Source: UBA1479 sp002706405 (GTDB taxonomy: Bacteria > Pseudomonadota > Alphaproteobacteria > Rhodospirillales > Casp-alpha2). Taken from it: a stretch of DNA of 64,000 nucleotides. Made by a program: the position numbers and the translations under genes. The stretch spans positions 56,609 through 120,608 of the forward strand of contig CAXATO010000013.1 of the NCBI GenBank assembly GCA_963972255.1, given 5' to 3'. Within the stretch, counting starts at the first letter, position 1. Each line of letters begins with the position of its first letter. Below are positions 24,141 through 33,222 of the stretch, piece after piece. The notes beneath the pieces are model-generated. The model ran no database searches. It was not told where the DNA came from and saw only the letters and a program-made list of their open reading frames with translations.

Positions 24141-24572
24141 ATGTTCCGGCAGGTTCTGTACCACAGTCGCGCCACCCGCGAGATGAGCGCCGAGGATTTG
24201 CGCGATCTTCTTACCGAGGCGCGCGACCTGAACCAGACGCACGGCGTGACCGGGCTGCTGTTCTATATCGAACGGCACTTCATACAGTGCATCGAAGGCA
24301 CGCAGGCGGACATCGGGCAATTGGTCGACAACATCCTCGCAGACGGCCGCAACACGGCGTTTTCCGTCCTGTTCAACCGCGACGTCCCGGCCCGCGCCTT
24401 TCCCGATTGGTCCATGGGGTACCGGGCCTTTGCCGTCGATGACCTGCGGAACGAACCCGGGTTCCACAATATCCGAACCGCGGCCGATCTCGACGCCCTG
24501 GCCACCGCCGGCAATGTCGCCTTCGACCTGATGCGGAGCTTCTACACCGCCAACGCCGGGCGCAGTTTCTAA
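24141..24572 (+). CDS. Single-domain BLUF blue-light photoreceptor
   Basis: This 143-residue protein is essentially one BLUF domain (sensor of blue light using FAD). All key residues can be placed: Tyr 7 (VLYHS), Asn 31 (NQTHGVTGLLFY), Gln 49 (FIQCIEG) and Trp 90 followed by Met (DWSMGY). It should therefore show the flavin hydrogen-bond switch. There is no attached EAL, GGDEF or cyclase domain, so the output must go through a partner protein or the short C-terminal helices (residues 100-143). ATG 24141 follows GGGAGGG about 10 bases upstream; ATGs at 24075 and 24108 are alternatives. It is divergent from ppa. Confidence 0.93.
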   Translation: MFRQVLYHSRATREMSAEDLRDLLTEARDLNQTHGVTGLLFYIERHFIQCIEGTQADIGQLVDNILADGRNTAFSVLFNRDVPARAFPDWSMGYRAFAVDDLRNEPGFHNIRTAADLDALATAGNVAFDLMRSFYTANAGRSF

Positions 24573-24651
24573 GGCCCCACTTGACCCGCCGGGTATTTTA
24601 CTGCAAAAAACTGTGCTTTCCCGCCTTTACACAGAAGATTGCCGTACCTCC

Positions 24652-26373
24652 ATGCCCCTGAAAACCACCGGGTCCGCAGCCCCCGCCTCCGCTGCCGACC
24701 TGTTCACGCCTAAGCTGGTGACGGTGCTGCGCGAGGGTTACAGCCTCGCCAACCTGCGCGCCGACGCGGTCGCCGGGCTGACGGTCGCCATCGTCGCCCT
24801 GCCGCTGTCCATGGCCATCGCCATCGCCTCGGGCGCGACCCCGGCGCAGGGACTATACACCGCCATCATCGGCGGGTTTTTCGTCTCGCTGCTGGGCGGC
24901 AGCCGGTTTCAGATCGGCGGCCCGGCCGGCGCCTTCATCGTGCTGGTCGCGGGCACGGTACATCAGCACGGCATGGACGGGCTGATCCTGGCGACCCTTC
25001 TGGCGGGCGTGATCCTGACCGGCGTGGGCGCCCTCAGGCTCGGCACCTATATCAAGTTCATTCCCTATCCGGTGACCGTGGGGTTCACGGCCGGGATCGC
25101 CGTCATCATCTTCGCCAGCCAGGTCCGCGATCTCCTGGGCCTGACGCTGACCGTGCCGGAACCGGGGCCCCTTTTGGACAAGCTGCCCGTGCTGTGGGAT
25201 GGCCTGGCGACCTTCAACGAGGCGGCCCTCGTCCTGTCCCTCGGCACGGTCGGGGTGATCGCCTTCGTCTCCCGCTTCCTGCCGCGCTGGCCCGGCATGT
25301 TGATCGCGGTCGCGGGTGCCGCCCTGGCGACGGGCGTTCTCAACCTGCCGGTGGAAACCATCGGCACGCGCTTCGGCGGCATCCCCCAGGGCGTGCCCCT
25401 GCCGACCCTGCCCGAGGTGACCTGGATCAAGGTTCAAGCCGTGCTGCCCAATGCGGTGGCCTTCGCCCTGCTGGGGGCCATCGAATCCCTGTTGTCGGCG
25501 GTGGTCGCCGACGGCATGACCGGGCGGCGCCACCGTTCCAACTGCGAACTGGTGGCGCAAGGCATCGCCAACGTCGGTTCCGGGCTGTTCGGCGGCATCT
25601 GCGTCACCGGCACCATCGCCCGCACGGCGACCAACGTGCGCGCCGGCGCCCATGGCCCCATCGCCGGGATCATGCATTCCCTGTTCCTGCTGGGCTTCAT
25701 TCTGGTGGCCGCACCCCTTGCCGCCTATATCCCGCTCGCCAGTCTGGCCGGGGTGCTTGCCATCGTCGCCTGGAAGATGATCGAAAAGCACGCCTTCGCG
25801 ACCTTGCTTCGGGCGTCGCGCGGCGACGCCCTGGTGCTGCTCGCGACCCTGGGCCTGACCATCTTCCGCGACCTGACGGAAGCCATCGTCGTCGGCTTCG
25901 CGCTCGGCTCGGTGCTGTTCATCCACCGCATGTCCAAGACCACGGCGGTCGAGACCCACCAGCCCTTCGTCGCCGAGGACAAGGCCGATGACGCGGACGA
26001 CAATGGGGGCGGCGGGCGCAAGCCCTACGACGAAGACGATGCCGCCGACCCGGACGTCGTCGTCTACCGCATCGTCGGGGCCTTCTTTTTCGGGGCGGCG
26101 GCCTCCATCGGCTCGGTGCTGGAGCGCATTTCCGACACCCATAAGGCCCTGATCATCGATCTCGCCGCCGTGCCGTTCCTGGATTCGACGGCCGCCAACA
26201 CCATCGACGGCCTGGCCAAGAAGGCCCAGCGCCAGGGCGTCGTCGTGATCCTGACCGGGGTGTCGGACAGCGTGCGCCGCGACCTGAGCAATCACGAAAT
26301 CACCCCGCCCCTGGTCACCTTCGAGCCAACCATCGACGCGGCGCTTGCCAAGGTGCGCGGCGACAAGGCTTAG
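24652..26373 (+). CDS. SulP family anion transporter with STAS domain
   Basis: SulP proteins move sulfate, bicarbonate or other anions across the inner membrane. The 573-residue protein has about twelve membrane helices (VAIVALPLSMAIAIASG, IGGPAGAFIVL) and a C-terminal STAS domain (about residues 465-560) with the typical FLDSTAANTIDGL. An acidic Gly-rich linker (DDADDNGGGGRKPYDEDD) separates them. The substrate cannot be read from sequence; a beta-carbonic anhydrase gene 3 kb away makes bicarbonate conceivable. ATG 24652 is preferred over the GTG at 24613, though neither has a strong ribosome site. It follows the BLUF gene by 79 bp. Confidence 0.9.
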   Translation: MPLKTTGSAAPASAADLFTPKLVTVLREGYSLANLRADAVAGLTVAIVALPLSMAIAIASGATPAQGLYTAIIGGFFVSLLGGSRFQIGGPAGAFIVLVAGTVHQHGMDGLILATLLAGVILTGVGALRLGTYIKFIPYPVTVGFTAGIAVIIFASQVRDLLGLTLTVPEPGPLLDKLPVLWDGLATFNEAALVLSLGTVGVIAFVSRFLPRWPGMLIAVAGAALATGVLNLPVETIGTRFGGIPQGVPLPTLPEVTWIKVQAVLPNAVAFALLGAIESLLSAVVADGMTGRRHRSNCELVAQGIANVGSGLFGGICVTGTIARTATNVRAGAHGPIAGIMHSLFLLGFILVAAPLAAYIPLASLAGVLAIVAWKMIEKHAFATLLRASRGDALVLLATLGLTIFRDLTEAIVVGFALGSVLFIHRMSKTTAVETHQPFVAEDKADDADDNGGGGRKPYDEDDAADPDVVVYRIVGAFFFGAAASIGSVLERISDTHKALIIDLAAVPFLDSTAANTIDGLAKKAQRQGVVVILTGVSDSVRRDLSNHEITPPLVTFEPTIDAALAKVRGDKA

Positions 26374-26410
26374 GACCACGCGACGGGCTAGTCGCCCTCG
26401 CGGGGGATAC

Positions 26411-27091
26411 TTAACTGCCGGGCTTGTCTGCCGTTGCACGTTTCCGCAGACGGAAATAGTCGATCGCCTGGGACGAAACTTCGTTGAAGGCCGTTTCAAA
26501 ATTCGCATTGAGAGCGCTTACGGACGGGAACAGGAACTGCACAGCGCAGAATGTCTCGCTGATGCTCTTGTTGAAGTTCTGGCTCACGGTCTCGCCCGCC
26601 TGAGGCGTGATCGTGATATCGAATTCCACACGGGTCCAGGTATCCCAATACTTGCACCACCAATTCCCGTCGGCCGCGGCAGAAATCGAAACGGCGGCGG
26701 CGACTGAGGCCGTTTGCCCCGCCGAAGGATCAAGCTCAAAGATTTGGCCCATCACGTCACGGACGGATGCGCCAAAGCCTTTGTCCAAAATATACTCGGC
26801 ATAGAAATTGGTTCGGTAGCCATAGCTGATACGTGCTGCGGACTTACGCATGAAAACCTTGCCGGCATCCGTGCTTTTGACGGTGAGTGTCGAAACCTTG
26901 ATCCGCGGAAGTTTTGTTTCCTTTAGCCCTGCGGACGGTTCGTATGTCGGCACAAGAACGGTATGTGTTCCTGCGCCGTTCACCGCCTGTTGAAATTCTC
27001 TCAGGCCTTCGCAGCCGGAAAGAACCAGGACGCAGATCAAGATTGCGAATAATTTTGCCGCTTGGTGCGGATGCAGGCCGAAAGAGTTCAT
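26411..27091 (-). CDS. Hypothetical lipoprotein of atypical base composition
   Basis: The 226-residue product has a lipoprotein signal peptide: a hydrophobic run LFAILICVLVLSGC with the lipobox cysteine at residue 27. The mature part is mostly predicted beta structure (VEFDITITPQAGETVSQNF, FNKSISETFC) and has no domain I recognise. Its base composition is visibly lower in GC than flanking genes, and its codon use is less G/C-biased, which suggests horizontal acquisition. It is convergent with the SulP gene and stands alone as a transcription unit. Confidence 0.75.
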   Translation of the reverse strand: MNSFGLHPHQAAKLFAILICVLVLSGCEGLREFQQAVNGAGTHTVLVPTYEPSAGLKETKLPRIKVSTLTVKSTDAGKVFMRKSAARISYGYRTNFYAEYILDKGFGASVRDVMGQIFELDPSAGQTASVAAAVSISAAADGNWWCKYWDTWTRVEFDITITPQAGETVSQNFNKSISETFCAVQFLFPSVSALNANFETAFNEVSSQAIDYFRLRKRATADKPGS

Positions 27092-27146
27092 TATCGCTTC
27101 CCCCCCTGAGCGACTAATTGGATCGGCTTGCGTTTAGCACACCTTG

Positions 27147-28085
27147 TCAGTCGTCTCCACCCGGCTGGAAGCCCACGGAGTCCTGGTATTTCTCCAACTC
27201 CGCTTCGTCCATATAGGCCTCTTCCCATTTCATGATCTGATCGAAGCCGGCGAAGGTGTGGAAGTCGCCGACCGGGTGACCCTTCAGGGAATCGAACAGT
27301 TCAGCCTCGACCATGGGGCCGCGTTCCTTCATGTCGGCGGCAAAGGAATAGAGGGCCTTCAGGGTCGCCCGGTGGGCGGCCCCCGGCAGAATGGTCAGGG
27401 CAATGCCGAGCGCCGTCATTTCGTCGGAGGTAAAGCGCGGCGACACGCCGGTCTGATTGTAGAGGATCGGGCCGTTCACTTCCTTGCAGATGCGCTCGAC
27501 CTCGTCCCGCGTGGTCGGGCCTTCGACGAAGGCGATGTCGGCGCCGGCTTCCAGATAGGCGTTCGCCCGTTCGATGGCGATGTCCAGATTGCCGCCGTGG
27601 GCGCCCCGGGCGTCAGTGCGCGCGATCAGCACGAAATCGGGATCAAGTTCGTCGCGGACATCCGCCGCCGCGCGGTACTTGCCGACCGCTTCCGCCATGG
27701 GGATCACGCGCCGCCCGGCGACATGGCCGCAGCGCTTGGGAATGGCCTGATCCTCGATATGGATCGCCGCCGCCCCCGTTTGAATGTATTCGCGCACGCA
27801 GCGGATCACGTTGATGGCGTTGCCGTAGCCGTTGTCCGCATCGGCGATCAACGGCACCTTGACCGCGTTCGCCATGTAGCGCGCGTTGAGATGCATTTCC
27901 GTCATCGTCGCCAGGCCCGCGTCGGGCATGCCGAGCAGGGCAAGGGAGGTGCCGTAGCCGGTCATGTAGACGGCGGGAAAGCCGACCAGTTCCATGACCT
28001 TCGCGGACATGGCGTCGTAGCAGCCGGGAACGACCAGGGTTTCCTTGGATTTGAGAAGTTGGCGAAGCTGGGTGGTGGCGCGCAA
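27147..28085 (-). CDS. Isocitrate lyase/PEP mutase superfamily enzyme
   Basis: This is a TIM-barrel enzyme of 312 residues related to 2-methylisocitrate lyase, oxaloacetate decarboxylase and carboxyphosphonoenolpyruvate mutase. It contains ADADNGYGN (metal-binding Asp) and the superfamily motif KRCGH, whose Cys acts as catalytic acid in lyases. This favours a C-C lyase, but the substrate is unknown. The frame is open to 28235, yet the best start is TTG 28085, with GGAGG 9 bases upstream and homology beginning at RATTQLRQLLKSKETLVVPG. A perfect GntR-type palindrome sits about 83 bp upstream. No prp or glyoxylate genes are nearby. Confidence 0.85.
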   Translation of the reverse strand: MRATTQLRQLLKSKETLVVPGCYDAMSAKVMELVGFPAVYMTGYGTSLALLGMPDAGLATMTEMHLNARYMANAVKVPLIADADNGYGNAINVIRCVREYIQTGAAAIHIEDQAIPKRCGHVAGRRVIPMAEAVGKYRAAADVRDELDPDFVLIARTDARGAHGGNLDIAIERANAYLEAGADIAFVEGPTTRDEVERICKEVNGPILYNQTGVSPRFTSDEMTALGIALTILPGAAHRATLKALYSFAADMKERGPMVEAELFDSLKGHPVGDFHTFAGFDQIMKWEEAYMDEAELEKYQDSVGFQPGGDD

Positions 28086-28167
28086 GAGTTGGATCCTCCG
28101 GGATTGAATTGAGTTGGCGTTTTTGGTTGCCCGGATTTTGGCGGCTTTTGCGAAAAGAGTCCCGCAC

Positions 28168-28179
28168 TTTGTATACAAA
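28168..28179. promoter_or_regulatory. Perfect 12-bp palindrome, candidate GntR-family operator
   Basis: TTTGTATACAAA reads identically on both strands and lies between the AmpG-like and isocitrate-lyase-family genes, 83 bp before the latter's TTG start. The core TTGTATACAA resembles operators of FadR/FCD-type GntR regulators, which often control organic-acid catabolic genes. No GntR gene is present in the window. Confidence 0.6.
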
Positions 28180-28201
28180 ATGATCCGATCTGGATGATCG
28201 A

Positions 28202-29464
28202 TCAGCGGAAATGCCGGTCCCGCTTCATGAGCCACAGCAGGACCAAAAGCGCCGGGATCGCCGCCATCGTGGTGCCGACGAAATAGAGTTTCCAGCCCAA
28301 GGCCTGCGCCGCTTCGCCGCCGCCGGCGACGAAAATCTTGCGCCCCAAGGCCGCGAAGGCCGACAGCAGGGCGTATTGCGTGGCGCTATAGGCGCGGTCG
28401 CAGAACCCGGACAGATAGGCGACGAAGGCCGCCGTCGCCATGGCCGAGGTCAGGTTTTCCAGCGCGATGGTCACGGTCAGCGCCGGCAGCGACGGCCCCT
28501 GCCCCGCGAGCCAGGCAAAGGCCAGATTGGCCGCCGCCTGCATGACGCCGCAGGCGAACAAGGCCCGCAGCAGCCCGAAGCGGGCGACCAGAAGGCCACC
28601 AACGATCGCGCCGACGATGCTCATGGCGAAACCCCAGACCTTGGTCACCAGCGCGATGTCCGTCTTGGTGAAGCCGATGTCCAGATAGAACGGATTGGCC
28701 ATCACGCCGAGCAGTCCCTCGCCGTATTGGAACAGGGTGATGAAGACCAGCACCATGGCCCAGTTGCGCCGGGTCATGAAATCCAGAAACGGCTCGATCA
28801 GGGCGGCGCGGAACGGCTGGTCCGTGCGCGCGGGCGGGCGTTTCGGTTCGGGTGAGGTCAGCGTCGCCGTGAGGCCCACGGCCATCAGCGCCGCCATCAC
28901 GCAATAGGCCGCCTGCCAGCCCCATTGGTCGGCGATCAGCAGCGCCCCCGCCCCCGACGCCAGCACGCCGACCCGGTAGCCGTTGACGAAGTTGGCCGTG
29001 CCGGGGCCTTCCAGCCCGCGATCGAGTGAGTCGATGCGGTAAGCATCGGCAACGATGTCCTGGGTCGCCGAGGCCGCCGCCAGAAGCACCGCCCAGAACG
29101 CGGTCAGGGCAAGGTTGCCGGCCGGGTCCGAGGTCCCGAGCGACAGGATGGCGATCGCCACGGCCCCTTGCGACAGCAGCAGCCAGGACCGGCGCTGGCC
29201 GAAGCGGCGCGTGAGATAGGGGATCGGCGTCTGGTTGACCACGGGCGCCCAGACGGGCTTGAACACATAGGCGGAGCCGGCCAACGCGAACCAGCCGATG
29301 GCGGCGATGGACAGGCCCGATTCCCGCAGCCAGGCCGACAGGGTGGAAAACACCAGGAGATAGGGCAGGCCGCTGGAAAATCCCAGGAACAGCTGGATCA
29401 GCGCCGGGCGGCGGACATGGCCCTTGAGGGCGTCGGCCCATCCGGGACGCAGGGCCCGGTTCAC
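28202..29464 (-). CDS. ampG: AmpG-family MFS permease
   Basis: AmpG-type major-facilitator permeases import GlcNAc-anhydroMurNAc muropeptides for cell-wall recycling. The 420-residue protein has about twelve membrane helices with FLGFSSGLPYLLVFSTLSAW near the N-terminus and ASATQDIVADAYRID after helix 4, both characteristic of AmpG and related acetyl-CoA transporters. The start is a GTG with AAGGA about 9 bases upstream. It ends 116 bp before the isocitrate-lyase-family gene; the palindrome in between suggests separate control of that gene. Confidence 0.85.
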   Translation of the reverse strand: MNRALRPGWADALKGHVRRPALIQLFLGFSSGLPYLLVFSTLSAWLRESGLSIAAIGWFALAGSAYVFKPVWAPVVNQTPIPYLTRRFGQRRSWLLLSQGAVAIAILSLGTSDPAGNLALTAFWAVLLAAASATQDIVADAYRIDSLDRGLEGPGTANFVNGYRVGVLASGAGALLIADQWGWQAAYCVMAALMAVGLTATLTSPEPKRPPARTDQPFRAALIEPFLDFMTRRNWAMVLVFITLFQYGEGLLGVMANPFYLDIGFTKTDIALVTKVWGFAMSIVGAIVGGLLVARFGLLRALFACGVMQAAANLAFAWLAGQGPSLPALTVTIALENLTSAMATAAFVAYLSGFCDRAYSATQYALLSAFAALGRKIFVAGGGEAAQALGWKLYFVGTTMAAIPALLVLLWLMKRDRHFR

Positions 29465-29497
29465 GGCGTTAGGTCCTTGCCCCGCACGCGGCGGCGC

Positions 29498-30136
29498 TCA
29501 GCCGACGGGTTCGAACTTGCCTTGGGCGCCGTCGTAAACGGACAGCTTCGCCTCGGCGATGTCGATGTACCAACCGTGAAGTTGCAGTTCGCCGGACTCG
29601 ACCCGTTCACGGACCCAGGGAAAGGTCGTCAGGTTTTCGAGCGAGACCAGCACCGCGTTCTGTTCGCACACCCGGGTGCGGGTCGCCTCGTCGGCGCCGG
29701 CCATGGTCGCCAGCACGCGGCGATGGGCGGCGGCCAGCATGGAGACCCAATGGGTGACGAAGGTGAATTGCCCGCCGTCCGTGTCCGCGTTCATCATCGC
29801 CTTGACCCCGCCGCAGTGGGCATGGCCCAGCACGATGACGTGCTTCACGTTCAGGCCCAGCACGGCGAACTCGAGAGCCGCCGAGGTGCCGTGAAACTTG
29901 CCGTCTTCTTCCAGCGGCGGCACCAGATTGGCGACGTTGCGGATCATGAACAGATCGCCCGGATCAGTCTGGAACAGGGTCGCGGGTTCGACCCGGGAGT
30001 CCGAGCACGCGATGACCGCGACCTGAGGCCGCTGGCCCTGGGCGACCAGTTCCTGGATCAGGGGTTTGGATTCTTCGAACGCCCCGGTGCGAAACCGGCG
30101 GTATCCATCAAGAAGTTTTTCTACGCCGGTCGTCAT
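29498..30136 (-). CDS. Beta-class carbonic anhydrase
   Basis: This 212-residue zinc enzyme interconverts CO2 and bicarbonate. Zinc ligands and the catalytic dyad are present: ACSDSRVEP (Cys and Asp-Arg pair) and GHAHCGGVKAM (His and Cys). It is of normal length for bacterial beta-CAs with no signal peptide, so it acts in the cytoplasm. It lies 23 bp downstream of typA in the same direction and 33 bp before ampG. Confidence 0.95.
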   Translation of the reverse strand: MTTGVEKLLDGYRRFRTGAFEESKPLIQELVAQGQRPQVAVIACSDSRVEPATLFQTDPGDLFMIRNVANLVPPLEEDGKFHGTSAALEFAVLGLNVKHVIVLGHAHCGGVKAMMNADTDGGQFTFVTHWVSMLAAAHRRVLATMAGADEATRTRVCEQNAVLVSLENLTTFPWVRERVESGELQLHGWYIDIAEAKLSVYDGAQGKFEPVG

Positions 30137-30159
30137 CTGCGAAGGGGTCCTTGCTACCC

Positions 30160-32001
30160 TTAGGCGGATTCTGCCTCGCGGCGTCTTTCCGCCTTCTTGC
30201 GTTCGTTGGGATCGAGGATCGCCTTGCGCAGGCGGATGGACTTGGGCGTCACCTCGACCCGTTCGTCATCGTCGATGTAGCTGATCGCTTGCTCCAAGGT
30301 CAACCTTCGGGGCGGCGTCAGGCGGATCGCGTCGTCCTTGCCGGAGGCCCGCATGTTGGTCAGCTGCTTGGCTTTCATCGGGTTGACTTCGAGGTCGTTG
30401 GGCCGCGCGTTTTCGCCGATGATCATGCCTTCGTAGACGGCTTCGCCGGCGCCGATGAACATGAAGCCGCGTTCTTCCAGGTTGGCCAGGGCAAAGGCCA
30501 CGCTTTGGCCGCCGGCGTTGGAGATCAGCACGCCGCTGCGTCGGCCCGGCACGTTGCCGCGGAACGGACCGTAGGCGTGGAACAGGCGGCTCATCACGCC
30601 GGTGCCGCGGGTTTCCGTCATGAAGTCGCCGTGATAGCCGATCAGGCCCCGGGTCGGGACATGGAATTCAAGGCGCACCTTGCCGCCGCCACTGGGCCGC
30701 ATGGCCAGAAGCTCGCCCTTGCGCAGGCTTAAGGATTCCACGACGGTGCCGGAATATTCCTCGTCCACGTCGATGACCACTTCCTCGATCGGCTCTTCGC
30801 GCTGGCCCGTGTCCGGGTTGTTGCGGTAAAGCACGCGCGGGCGCGAGATCGACAGCTCGAAGCCTTCGCGGCGCATCTGTTCGATCAGCACGCCGAGCTG
30901 CAGTTCGCCGCGACCGGCCACGTCGAAGGCGTTGTCGTCGGGCGTTTCGGTAATGCGGATGGCGACGTTGCCTTCGGCCTCGCGGTCCAGGCGGTTGCGG
31001 ATCACCCGCGACTGCACCTTGTCGCCGTCCTTGCCGGCGAGCGGCGAATCGTTGATGGAGAACGTGACCGACAGGGTCGGCGGATCGACCGGCTGGGCGG
31101 CCAACGGTTCCTTGACCTGCGGATCACACAGCGTGTCGGCGACGGTCGCCTTGGCCAAGCCGGCGATGGCAACGATGTCGCCCGCTTCGGCGCGGTCCAC
31201 GGGCTGACGCTTGAGATCGCGGAATACCAGAATCTTGGACACCCGGCCCTGTTCGACCAGCTTGCCGTCGCGGTTGAGCGCCTTGATCGGCATGTTGGCT
31301 TCGACCACGCCGGACTGGATGCGCCCGGTCAGGATGCGGCCCAGGTAGGGGTCGGCCTCCAAGGTCGTCGCCAGAATGGTGAAGGGGGCGTCGACCGCGC
31401 CCACATCCGGGGACGGCACATGGTCGGTGATCATCTTGAACAGCGGCGTCAGGCCGTCTTCGTTGGCATCGGGGCTGAGCCCGGCCCAGCCGTTGCGGCC
31501 CGAGGCATAGAGCAGCGGGAAATCGAGCTGCGCGTCATTGGCTTCGAGTGCTGCGAACAGGTCGAAGACCTCTTCGTGCACTTCGTCGATGCGCGCGTCG
31601 GGACGGTCGACCTTGTTGATGACGACGATCGGGCGCAGACCCAATTTCAGCGCCTTGCCGAGCACGAACTTGGTCTGCGGCATCGGGCCTTCGGCCGCGT
31701 CGACCAGCAGCACGACGCCGTCGACCATGCCGAGGATGCGCTCCACCTCGCCGCCGAAGTCGGCGTGGCCGGGCGTGTCGACGATGTTGATGCGGAACTC
31801 ATCCCATTCCACCGACGTGCATTTCGCCAGGATGGTGATGCCGCGTTCCCTTTCCAGGTCGCCGGAATCGAGGGCGCGCTCGGCCACCGCCTGGTTCGCG
31901 CGGAAGGCGCCGGACTGGCGCAAAAGCCCGTCGACGAGCGTGGTTTTGCCATGGTCGACGTGGGCGATGATGGCGATGTTTCGGAGCAGGGTCCGGGTCA
32001 T
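30160..32001 (-). CDS. typA: Translational GTPase TypA/BipA
   Basis: TypA (BipA) is a ribosome-associated GTPase needed for 50S assembly and stress or low-temperature growth. The 613-residue protein has G1 IAHVDHGKTTLVDG, G3 DTPGHADFGGE and G4 NKVDRPDAR. EF-G-like domains and the C-terminal BipA-specific domain follow (PTRGLIGYHGDFMTETRGTG). Full length, no anomalies. The next gene downstream is the carbonic anhydrase. Confidence 0.97.
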   Translation of the reverse strand: MTRTLLRNIAIIAHVDHGKTTLVDGLLRQSGAFRANQAVAERALDSGDLERERGITILAKCTSVEWDEFRINIVDTPGHADFGGEVERILGMVDGVVLLVDAAEGPMPQTKFVLGKALKLGLRPIVVINKVDRPDARIDEVHEEVFDLFAALEANDAQLDFPLLYASGRNGWAGLSPDANEDGLTPLFKMITDHVPSPDVGAVDAPFTILATTLEADPYLGRILTGRIQSGVVEANMPIKALNRDGKLVEQGRVSKILVFRDLKRQPVDRAEAGDIVAIAGLAKATVADTLCDPQVKEPLAAQPVDPPTLSVTFSINDSPLAGKDGDKVQSRVIRNRLDREAEGNVAIRITETPDDNAFDVAGRGELQLGVLIEQMRREGFELSISRPRVLYRNNPDTGQREEPIEEVVIDVDEEYSGTVVESLSLRKGELLAMRPSGGGKVRLEFHVPTRGLIGYHGDFMTETRGTGVMSRLFHAYGPFRGNVPGRRSGVLISNAGGQSVAFALANLEERGFMFIGAGEAVYEGMIIGENARPNDLEVNPMKAKQLTNMRASGKDDAIRLTPPRRLTLEQAISYIDDDERVEVTPKSIRLRKAILDPNERKKAERRREAESA

Positions 32002-32104
32002 GAGATCAGGTCGCTTCTAAATAGGGTAAGGGATACGCAGCGTTGCGCTGGCCGCTATATAAGGCCAGAAGCCCCAATACGCCAGAAAATGCTGCACTGC
32101 GGCG

Positions 32105-33115
32105 TTAGTCGGCGGCATCCCAGTTGCGCAGCTTGAGCGCGAGGGCGGCCTTGAGATCCGTCTCCGGACGGGCGCCGATCTGGGCGATGACCTCGGCGGC
32201 GGCGATGCCGCCCATGCGGGCACAGGCCGCCAGATCTTCGTCCCGGGTATAGCCGTAAAGGAAGCCCGCGGCATAGGCGTCACCGGCGCCGGTGGTGTCG
32301 ATGACCTGGGTCACGGGGGCGGCCTTGACCGCCTCCACGCCGGCGGCGCTGACCACGACGGAACCTTTTTCCGAGCGCGTCAGGGCCGCCACCTTGCAGT
32401 GGCCCTTGACCTTTTCCACGGCCGCATCGAAGTCGTCGACCTGATAGAGCGCCATGATTTCGGCCTCATTGGCGAACAGGATGTCGACATGGCCTTCGAT
32501 CAGGTCCAGGAAATCGGCGCGGTGGCGGTCGACGCAGAAGGGGTCGCTGAGAGACAGCGAAACCTCGCGCCCGGCGGCGCGGGCGGCCTGGGCGGCGGTG
32601 CGGAAGGCCGCTTTGGCGTCTTCCGGGTCCCACAGATAGCCTTCCAGATAGGTCACCTTGGCGGCCTTGATGACCTCCAGGTCGACATCGGCCGGCTTCA
32701 GATGAATGCTCGCCCCCAGATAGGTCAGCATGGTGCGCTGAGCATCGGGCGTGACCAGGACCAGGCAATTGGCCGTGGCCGGACCGTCTTCCGCCGGGGC
32801 GGTGTCGAAATGCACGCCCAGAGACTGGATGTCGTGGGCGAAGATGCGCCCAAAGGCGTCGTTCCTGACCTTGCCGGCGAAGGCGCATTTGGCGCCCAGT
32901 CCGGCCATCACCGCGATGGTGTTGGCGGCGGACCCGCCGGAGCATTCGATGGCCGGTCCGGCCTTGTCATAGACCTTGGCGGCCTGCGCCTCGTCGACCA
33001 GGGTCATGGCCCCTTTGGCCAGGCCCTGCTGGTCCAGGAAGGCGTCATCGGTCTGGGTCAAAACGTCGACGATGGCGTTGCCGATACCGACAACGTCGAA
33101 ACGGGAATTGGTCAT
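32105..33115 (-). CDS. Ribokinase/PfkB-family sugar or nucleoside kinase
   Basis: This is a 336-residue carbohydrate-kinase-family enzyme whose layout resembles alphaproteobacterial adenosine kinases. Signature 1 is CSGGSAANTIAVMAGLG and signature 2 is DTTGAGDAYAAGFLYG with the catalytic aspartate. The likely substrate is adenosine or another nucleoside, but it cannot be proven from sequence. ATG 33115 has AAGAGG 5 bases upstream; the open frame extends to 33346 without support. A promoter candidate lies at 33195-33222. It is 103 bp upstream of typA. Confidence 0.88.
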   Translation of the reverse strand: MTNSRFDVVGIGNAIVDVLTQTDDAFLDQQGLAKGAMTLVDEAQAAKVYDKAGPAIECSGGSAANTIAVMAGLGAKCAFAGKVRNDAFGRIFAHDIQSLGVHFDTAPAEDGPATANCLVLVTPDAQRTMLTYLGASIHLKPADVDLEVIKAAKVTYLEGYLWDPEDAKAAFRTAAQAARAAGREVSLSLSDPFCVDRHRADFLDLIEGHVDILFANEAEIMALYQVDDFDAAVEKVKGHCKVAALTRSEKGSVVVSAAGVEAVKAAPVTQVIDTTGAGDAYAAGFLYGYTRDEDLAACARMGGIAAAEVIAQIGARPETDLKAALALKLRNWDAAD

Positions 33116-33194
33116 GAAAGCCTCTTTAACTCTTTCCGCCCGGGCGGCGCCGCGATTGCGGCGGGCCATATCCCTGGGCGCTGGTTGGGCGCGG

Positions 33195-33222
33195 AGTATA
33201 ACGATGACGACCACGGCGTCTA
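33195..33222 (-). promoter_or_regulatory. Predicted promoter of the PfkB-family kinase gene
   Basis: On the minus strand TAGACG (33222-33217) and TATACT (33200-33195) are 16 bp apart, about 80 bp before the kinase ATG. Confidence 0.35.

Noticed and set aside
32045..32070. CTGGCC-N9-GGCCAG hairpin upstream of typA as a regulatory element
   Set aside because: It is short and GC-rich with an AT loop and could be chance. It overlaps no convincing promoter hexamers and has no T tract.
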